A stretch of DNA of 64,000 nt, taken from positions 12,203,966 to 12,267,965 of the forward strand of contig CM045746.1 of assembly GCA_024760905.1 (NCBI GenBank). The letters are read 5' to 3'. The position numbers and the translations under genes are program-made. Below the pieces are notes generated by a model. That model was given only the letters and a program-made list of their open reading frames with translations. It searched no databases and was not told the DNA's origin. This DNA is from Plotosus lineatus. Lineage: Eukaryota; Chordata; Actinopteri; Siluriformes; Plotosidae. Positions 20,254 to 64,000 of the stretch are shown in pieces. Each line of letters opens with the position of its first letter. Within the stretch, counting starts at the first letter, position 1.

Positions 20254-21192
20254 TCACCACCAAGTCTCCTTATTTCCTTTCCTTCCAGATGACACACCAA
20301 GTACTCTCCTACCTGTCTTCCTAATCACATTAGCTGTAGTTGTCCATTCATCCGGAATCATGTCTTGACCACTCAAAGCCTGTTTCAACTCCTCCTTGAA
20401 GACAACACCACACTCTTCCTTTTTCAGCTTCCACCACTTTGTCTTCTGCTTTGCCTTTACTTTCTTCACCTTCTTCACCATCAGCGTCATCCTACACACC
20501 ACCATCCTATGCTGTTTGGCAACACTCTCACCCACTATGACTTTGCAGTCACTGACTTCCTTCAAATTACACCGCCTACACAAGATGTAGTCTACCTGTG
20601 TGCTCCTGTCTCCGCTTTTACAAGTCACCTTATGCTCCTGTTTCTTCTGGAAGAAAGTATTCATCACAGTCATTTCCATCCTTTTTGCAAAATCTATCAA
20701 CCCCTGTCTTTCTGTGTTCCTGTCCTGGATACCAAACCTACCCATCACTTCCTCATCCCCTCTGTTTCCTGCTCCAACATGTCCATTGAAGTCTGCCCCA
20801 ATGACCACTCTTTCACCTCTGGGGGTACTCTGCATCACTTCATCTATCTCACTCCAGAATCTCTCCTTCTCTTCTAGCTCACATCCTGCCTGTGGGGCAT
20901 AAGCACTAACAACATTGAACATCACACCTTCAATTTCCAACTTGAGACTCATCACTCTGTCTGACACTCTTTTCGCTTCCAGAACATTCCTGACAAACTC
21001 CTCCTTCAAAATGACTCCCACTCCATTTCTCTTCCCATCCACACCATGAAAAAACAGGTTAAACCCTGTTCCTAAGCTTCTAGCTTTGCTACCTTTCCAC
21101 CTGGTCTCCTGAACACACGGTATGTCCACCTTCCTCCTCTGCGTCATGTTAGCAAGCTCTCCACCTTTTCCTGTCATAGTTCCAACATTCAA
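20254..21192 (-). pseudogene. RTE endonuclease, intact frame
   Basis: A 312-codon frame starting MNVGTMTGKGGELANMTQRR. It carries CVQETRWKGSKARSLG, VVSAYAPQAGCELEEKERFW, GADFNGHVGAGNRG, STQVDYILCRRCNLKE and the terminal (H)RMVVCRM region, continuing into the linker as far as GRKGNKETWW. The domain looks complete, but the element cannot move because its reverse transcriptase is broken. Confidence 0.9.
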
Positions 21193-21954
21193 TGTCCCTA
21201 CTCTCAGTCCTAGACTCCTGCCTTTCCTCTTCTCTCTCTGCTTATGGACACGCCTCTTACCTCTCCTTCTTCAACCTCTCCTTTTTCAACCAACGGTAGT
21301 CCAATTTCCACCACCACCCTGTTGGCTAACAGCACTGATGGCGGTCATTGTTAACCCGGGCCTCAACTGATCCAGTATGGTATTTGTATTTCAGACTGGC
21401 ATGTTTCATGTGGCATTGGTTTTATACTGGATGCTTTTCCTGACGCAACCCTCTGCATTTATCCGGGCTTTGGACTGGCGTGAGGGTGAACACTGGATTG
21501 TGCCTCCCCTCACGGCTGCATCCCCATATCATCATGTTTGAAAATATTTGAATAGTAAAGGAGCCTATTCACTTCCCAGTTATATCCTAAATAAAGATAA
21601 AATGCAGAGTTGTCCCTGTTGTTCACAAATGAAAAGTTGTCCCTTGGAACTCAAATTAAATTGTTCACAGTATCTTTCTGAAGCCATTTATTTACTCCTG
21701 TACATGAGTGTCACTGACAGCTGCACCAGGTGCCATGATATTAGGTAAACATTGCTCTTTTTCAATGTTTTTTTTTCTTAAAATCATCTGCATTCTGTTT
21801 ATAAGCACAGAATTTCAGACTTTTCCACTTCATATGAATCTGTATTGCACAATCAAGTTATGTGCATGTGCAAGGTTCATCCAACATGGCATGGTTTTGT
21901 GATCATTATTAATAGACACAAACACAAAAGAAGGTGAATAAGAAATACTAAGCC

Positions 21955-22240
21955 CATGGCATCTGAATGGTGCATCAACATGGTGTGCGACTATCAACCT
22001 GGAAATCATAGGTTCAAATCCAGATTGCTGCAATAGCCATCTATGACCAGAGTCCTAACTGGCTTATATCTCAGTGGAAGGAGGGATGACATTTGCTCCC
22101 TTCCCTGTCACTCAAAGGAATCACCACCCAATCATGGACATTTGTAAGAAGGGGTGGATTGCGCTTTCCCTCCCCATGTTGTTCAGCCGCATCCAAATAA
22201 GCATGCACAGGAGTTGGTAAAGAATAGGGTGGAATATGTA
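21955..22240 (+). mobile_element. tRNA-derived SINE-like repeat (second family)
   Basis: Box B-like GGTTCAAATCC lies at 22011-22021, followed by a body resembling 33455-33835 (GGATGACATTTGC..CCCTGTCACT versus GGATGGCATTTATGC..CTCTGTCACT). Box A is degraded. Confidence 0.55.
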
Positions 22241-22728
22241 TATTAGTAATAATAGAGTATATGCATTATGCTTCTTCCTGGTGGTGGAAGGTACTTGATG
22301 GGTGTGAATTGGATATTTATTTCTTAATTCAGATTATATTAGATTAGATTCAACTTTATTGTCATTACACATGTATAAATAAGAGTAATGAAATATAATT
22401 TAGCATCCTCTCAGAAGTGCAGAGAGCAGAAAATATAATACATACAGTGCTGTAATGGTGGGTACACGCCGTTACACACCGTGTACCCACTTGCTTTAGT
22501 GGCTGAGTTGCGTGTACTGACTTAATTTGGTCTACTTTATAGTTGATCAACGTAAATTTCCATGCCTGTGTAAATAAAAAGTGGAGATGAAGTGCTAAAT
22601 AGTTTCAAAGCCAAAGGTTATTTTAGTAAAGCTAGTCATAAATGTGATTCCATAAACACCACGAATCAGCATTATAGTATTATACCTCTGATTGGATACT
22701 GCTAAGGACGCCAAAGAATGTCAACTTT
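22241..22728. repeat. LINE-tail-like repeat and spacer
   Basis: TTAGATTAGATTCAACTTTA then TTGTCATTACACATGTATAA (22335-22380) is a common fish repeat motif, probably the end of a truncated element. The rest is unique-looking. Confidence 0.4.
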
Positions 22729-22739
22729 CAATTGAAATA

Positions 22740-23080
22740 ATTCATCATTTTCTGAAACCGCTTAATCCTAATTTGGGTCGCAGGGACGCTGGCGCCCATC
22801 CCAGCCAACTTCGGGCGAAGGCAGAGTACACCCTGGACTGCTCGCCAGGCGATCGCAGGGCGTAAAGACGCCGACGGCTTTGCAGCATACTCTTGTCAAA
22901 AGTCAGCAATGGTTCTTTTACATGCCTCACACCATAGACAGTGGGAGACATGGCTGGCCTTTGATAACCCAGTTAACTGCACTGGGGGGGACAGTGACAA
23001 TCTTGTGGAGAGTGAGACTCGAACCCCCAACCTACAGATCAGCGATCCAGCACCCTATACCACTAGACTACCAGTGCCCC
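22740..23080 (-). mobile_element. tRNA-headed SINE next to the ecpas promoter
   Basis: Flanked by an 11-bp duplication CAATTGAAATA (22729-22739 and 23081-23091). On minus it has the tRNA head with box B GGTTCGAGTC, the CATAGACAGTGGGAGACATGG core and the 'CCGCTTAATCC' tail. Its head end lies 168 bases from the ecpas start codon and its internal promoter would read away from ecpas. Confidence 0.9.
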
Positions 23081-23100
23081 CAATTGAAATAGTATCCAAA

Positions 23101-23248
23101 GCAATGTTTTGCCCTAACCGGAAGTTGAAGCCGAATTACCACGCGATAGGGGCCTGTGCGCAGTCTAATTTTTTCCTAACGTCGTTAAAACCGTGCATAT
23201 ATATCTACAGGGGGCGTGGTTCCTCAGCAGAAGTGACGTAATTTCAAC
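23101..23248 (+). promoter_or_regulatory. ecpas: ecpas core promoter region
   Basis: The 148 bases before the ATG contain an ETS-type site ACCGGAAGT (23117-23125), a TGCGCA core (near 23157), a GGGGGCGTGG motif (near 23210) and a CRE-like TGACGTAA (23234-23241) just upstream of the start codon. This fits a housekeeping promoter with a short leader. A SINE ends at 23080, right at the border. The first part of the region resembles a sequence at 17.1 kb. Confidence 0.55.
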
Positions 23249-60254
<37,006 letters not shown>

Positions 60255-60440
60255 GTGAGGTACCGTTGTATTGATTGGCGTTTTGCATTGTCTAAATCTC
60301 AACTCTAAAAGGATTCAAAGCCACATTTGAATCCTGTGATTTAAAATCATTCTGATCACATGTACCGCGCATGCTGGTTCTTATTATGAAAACATTTCCT
60401 CCTGTCAAGAATTGAGACAGCGGTGACTTTGTTGCCACTC

Positions 60441-60487
<47 letters not shown>

Positions 60488-61004
60488 AGAAGGTTTATCT
60501 TCGAACACTGATGGCATTCAGGATGATGTTCTTGGGTGCTTTGGGTTTAGGATCGGTCCTCAAGAGGATGAAAGCACCTGAGCAATGAGTGGCCACAAGT
60601 TGTTCTCACCAGGCAGAACTACTATCTGGTTTTGTTTATTTCGTACTTTAGCTGTTTGTTTGTCTGTAAATTGCTTCTGCTTTTAAATAATTTCTGCTCA
60701 AATGGATACATGGCTAAATTGTGAGCTACAAAACGCGAGCAAAGGCCAAATATAAGGCATGAAGTCATGAGGTACATTCCACATCTCCGGTACGATTCTG
60801 GTTTGTGGACTCTCAAATGTCTGCAGTTTTTAGTTTGTAATGCTTAAAAGGAAATATAATTTCATTCATAGTTGGAACTCCACACACAAGGCGGTCACAT
60901 AATCATCTTGTGTTCCTGCTGAGAACATGTAATTAATTTTGATATGTATATATGATGCAGTTTTCTTGTATATATATATATATACACATACACACACACA
61001 TACA
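60255..61004. other. ecpas intron 35 start
   Basis: No exon matching the next conserved ECM29 block is visible. A poly-T run of about 38 bases lies at 60446-60483, and a TA/CA run near 60970-61005 precedes the Tc1-like element. Confidence 0.5.
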
Positions 61005-62804
61005 CACTAGTCCTTCTCAAAAAATTTAAAGTTCATTATTTTCTGTAATGTACTGATAAAAATTAAACTTTCATATATTTTAGATTCATTGCACACCAAC
61101 TGAAATATTTCAGGTCTTTTATTGTTTTAATACTGATGACTTTGGCATACAGCTCATGAAACCCCAAAATTCCTATCTCAAAAAATTGGCATATCATGAA
61201 AAGGAACTCTAAACGAGCTATTAACCTAATCATCTGAATCAAAGAATTAACTCTAAACACCTGCAAAAGATTCCTGAGGCTTTTAAAAACTCCCAGCCTG
61301 GTTCATTACTCAAAACCGGAATGATGGGTAAGACTGCCGACCTGACTGCTGTCCAGAAGGCCATCAGTGACACCCTCAAGCAAGAGGGTAAGACACAGAA
61401 AGAAATCTCTGAGCGAATGGGCTGTTCCCAGAGTGCTCTATCAAGGAACCTCAGTGGGACATCTGTGGGAAGGAAAAAGTGTGGCAGAAAACACTGCACA
61501 ACCAGAAGAGGTGACCGGACCCTGAGGAAGATTGTGGAGAAGGGCCGATTCCAGACCTTGGGGGACCTGTGGAAGCAGTGGACTGAGTACAGGTGCCGCA
61601 TTCCCCAGGTCAAGCCACTTTTGAACCAGAAACAGTGGCAGAAGCGCCTGACCTGGGCTCTGAGCGAATAGGCTGTTCCCAGAGTGCTGTATCTAGGCAC
61701 CTCAGTGGGACGTCTGTGGGAAGGAAAACGTGAAAGAAGGGCCGATTCCAGACCTTGGGGGACCTGTGGAACCAGTGGACTGAGTCTGGAGTAGAAACAT
61801 CCAGAGCCACCGTGCACAGGCGTGTGCAGGAAATGGGCCACAGGTGCCGCATTCCCCAGGTCAAGCCACTTTTGAACCAGAAACAGCGGCAGAAGCGCCT
61901 GACCTGGGCTACAGAGAAGCAGCACTGGACTGTTGCTCAGTGGTCCAAAATATTTTTTTCGGATGAAAGCAAATTTTGCATGTCATTCGGAAATCAAGGT
62001 GCCAGAGTCTGGAGGAAGACTGGGGAGAAGGAAATGCCAAAATGCCTGAAGTCCAGTGTCAAGTACCCACAGTCGGTGATGGTCTGGGGTGCCATGTCAG
62101 CTGCTGGTGTTGGTCCACTGTGTTTTATCAAGGGCGGGGTCAATGCAGTGAGCTATCAGGAGATTTTGGAGCACTTCATGCTTCCATCTGCTGAAAAGCT
62201 TTATGGAGATGAAGATTTCATTTTTCAGCACGATCTGGCACCTGCTCAAGTGCCAAATCCACTGATAAATGGTTTACTGACCATGGTATTACTGTGCTCA
62301 ATTGGCCTGCCAACTCTCCTGACCTGAACCCCATAGAGAATCTGTGGGCTACTGTGAAGAGAAAGTTGAGAGACACCAGACCCAACACTGTGGATGAGCT
62401 TAAGGCTGCTATCGAAGCATCCTGGGCCTCCATAACACCTCAGCAGTGCCACAGGCCGATTGCCTCCATGCCACGCAGCATTGAAACAGTCATTTCTGCA
62501 AAAGGATTCCCGACCAAGTATTGAGTGCATAACTGAACATTATTATTTGAAGGTTGATTTTTTTTTTTTGTATTAAAAACACTTTTTTTATTGGACGGAT
62601 GAAATATGCTAATTTTTTTGAGATAGGAATTTTGGGTTTTCATGTGCTGTCTGCCAAAGTCATCAGTATTAAAACAATAAAAGGCCTGAAATATTTCAGT
62701 TGGTGTACAATGAATCTAAAATATATGAAAGTTTAATTTTTAATCAGTACATTACAGAAAATAATGAACTTTATCACAATATGCTAATTTTTTGAGAAGG
62801 ACTA

Positions 62805-62808
<4 letters not shown>
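61005..62808 (+). mobile_element. Tc1-like transposon with internal tandem duplication
   Basis: Inverted ends CACTAGTCCTTCTCAAAAAA and inner TIR parts (TTTCATATATTTTAGATTCA near 61070; GAATCTAAAATATATGAAAG near 62715) enclose a plus-strand transposase. At 1.8 kb it is longer than the usual 1.6 kb because of a duplicated segment (about 61410-61660 and 61661-61915). Confidence 0.9.
61324..62523 (+). pseudogene. Tc1-like transposase, duplicated and frameshifted
   Basis: Frame 61321-61671 gives MGKTADLTAVQKAISDTLKQ, EISERMGCSQSALSRNLSGT and GRKKCGRKHCTTRRGDRTLR. After the duplication, 61755-62327 reads TVHRRVQEMGHRCRIPQVKP, FFSDESKFCMSFGNQG, VMVWGAMSAAGVGPLCF and FQHDLAPAQ. A frameshift near 62250 leads to 62294-62523 with NSPDLNPIENLWATVKRKL. 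The D, D and E positions of the catalytic triad are still readable, but across broken frames. Confidence 0.9.
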
Positions 62809-62875
<67 letters not shown>

Positions 62876-62879
62876 AACA
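62809..62879. repeat. GT/TA/CA microsatellite
   Basis: GT, then TA, then CA units between the Tc1-like element and the following element. Confidence 0.9.
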
Positions 62880-63887
62880 CAGCTCCCCAACTTACGTTTT
62901 TGTTCGGTTCCGGACGGCTGAACGTAAGTTGGAAAAAAAACGTAAATTGTTACTGTATGTTCCAATGAACATCATACGTCTATACTATACATCCATAAAT
63001 ACCATTACCGTATCTCATAAAACAACCCTAAATCAATTATTATAAACATAATGTTGTAAAATATCAACATTAATTTCAAATAAATTAAATTAAAGCAAAA
63101 TAATTTCAAATAGATACATTTTAATCAAATCCACTCATCAAATATCAAATACAGTATCAAATATAACCTTTCAGATTCTCTGTGATGTGATCATTCTGCT
63201 TGTAAATGGGTCCGATGGTCGACGGATGGTCACTTTACATGAAGCTTAAAACAGCCAATCAACTCTTACAATATGTGAGGCGCTTCACCGAAAGTAGTTC
63301 ACGTGCTTGTGCTTGAGACAAAGCGCGGGTTATCCGGACTTCCGTTCTTTCAAGTGAGCAAGGGCGCCGTTGAATACTCGTTAAGTACTCAGCCTGCACT
63401 GATTTGAATCACCAGCAGAGCGTAGAGTTCTCTTTCTTTTCTGGATTCGAGTTTTCATTAATTTTACAACTCTCTTTGCTTAACTGAGTATGCATGGTAG
63501 ATTGTGCCGATCCGAGCAGATAGTTAATGCAGTCTTGGGAAAACCGGTAATTCCGGCATATGCCGGAAAACTTGCACCCATGCTAGTAGGCTTACGCTTC
63601 TGACTAACCATATTTGCTTAGGGTTACAAAAGTCCGCAAAGCAGTGTCAACACAAAGATCACAGAGACGACCTCTTAACACAAGGGTAACATGCAGTGAT
63701 CTGGGAAGAAGCAGGGGCCTGTTCAGTCTGTCGTTTGTAAACAATGGACGCAGCGTCATTGCGTCATTACGTCAGCGTACTACGTAGGTATGTCTCGTAC
63801 TACAGAGAGCACGCTAAACTCAATTTGACAATTTTTTTTTGGAAAAAAAAAAATCGTAAAACGAATGAACGTAAGTCGGGGAGCGTG
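62880..63887. mobile_element. Non-autonomous pogo-like element
   Basis: CAGCTCCCCAACTTACG on the left is mirrored by CACGCTCCCCGACTTACG on the right (read on minus). The interior includes CACTTTACATGAAGCTTAAA and a GC-richer promoter-like part near 63320-63370, but no recognised frame. Confidence 0.65.
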
Positions 63888-64000
63888 TGTGTGTATATTT
63901 ATATGAACACTTGTTTTAATGTACGTAAACAGGATTGTGTATGAGTTGTTCCTAGTTTATTTTATTCAAACGTTCATTAGTTACATCTGATCAGTCAGTT

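Larger units (their letters stand above)
18448..21530 (-). mobile_element. RTE-clade LINE, second copy, inverted
   Basis: Same family as 8892-11865, facing it. On minus: 5' leader (about 21200-21530, diverged), full endonuclease (20254-21192), reverse transcriptase broken into frames at 19804-20019, 19413-19616 and 18889-19443, C-terminal block (18475-18846) and the tail CGCTGTGGCGACCCCTGAAG (18465-18490). I found no clear target duplication. The 5' border is approximate. Confidence 0.9.

Noticed and set aside
18554..20324. Long plus-strand frames of Ser/Leu/Phe-rich protein
   Set aside because: They are antisense shadows of the minus-strand RTE reverse transcriptase, as similar frames are opposite the copy at 9-11.6 kb.
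60500..60600. Possible further ecpas exon after the poly-T
   Set aside because: No frame matches the expected next ECM29 block and no suitable splice pair is present.

Overview
The window is vertebrate nuclear DNA, almost certainly from a ray-finned fish. It holds parts of two intron-rich housekeeping genes and a dense, nested load of fish-type transposable elements: RTE and L2/Rex1-like LINEs, tRNA-headed SINEs, Tc1-like, hAT-like and pogo/Tigger-like DNA elements, and many CA/TA/GA microsatellites. There is no operon structure, CRISPR array or prokaryotic signal. The SINE tails look like those of DANA/HAmo-type SINEs, which hints at an otocephalan fish, but that is inference only.

Layout. 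From 1 to about 8.6 kb, minus strand, lies the 5' part of fbxo10, the F-box/beta-helix substrate receptor of an SCF ubiquitin ligase. Four coding exons and a GC-boxed promoter are visible, and the gene runs off the left edge. From 23.25 to 60.25 kb, plus strand, lies ecpas (ECM29, proteasome adaptor and scaffold). I could place 35 coding exons that join in frame into 1,306 codons. The last third of the protein is not in the window and must lie beyond 64 kb. The two genes are divergent and about 14.7 kb apart. Both act in the ubiquitin-proteasome pathway, but nothing in the sequence suggests joint regulation.

The intergenic stretch is made almost entirely of mobile DNA. An RTE LINE on plus (8.89-11.87 kb) faces a second copy on minus (18.45-21.5 kb). 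Between them lie a broken zinc-finger LINE interrupted by a SINE with a perfect 21-bp target duplication, a non-autonomous element with long inverted ends (15.42-16.15 kb), and scattered THAP-type coding relics. About 110 bp at 17.1 kb resembles the ecpas promoter.

The ecpas introns hold nested insertions: TA-flanked pogo-like elements, several of them inside one another, two Tc1-like elements with broken transposases, an L2/Rex1-like LINE and several SINEs. The most notable observations are a SINE family whose body is assembled from the 5' and 3' ends of the local RTE LINE, a second form of that SINE with an exchanged tail, GT microsatellites forming or abutting ecpas splice sites, the ecpas-promoter-like sequence at 17.1 kb, and a large foldback at 38 kb. 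No complete, intact novel gene system was found.
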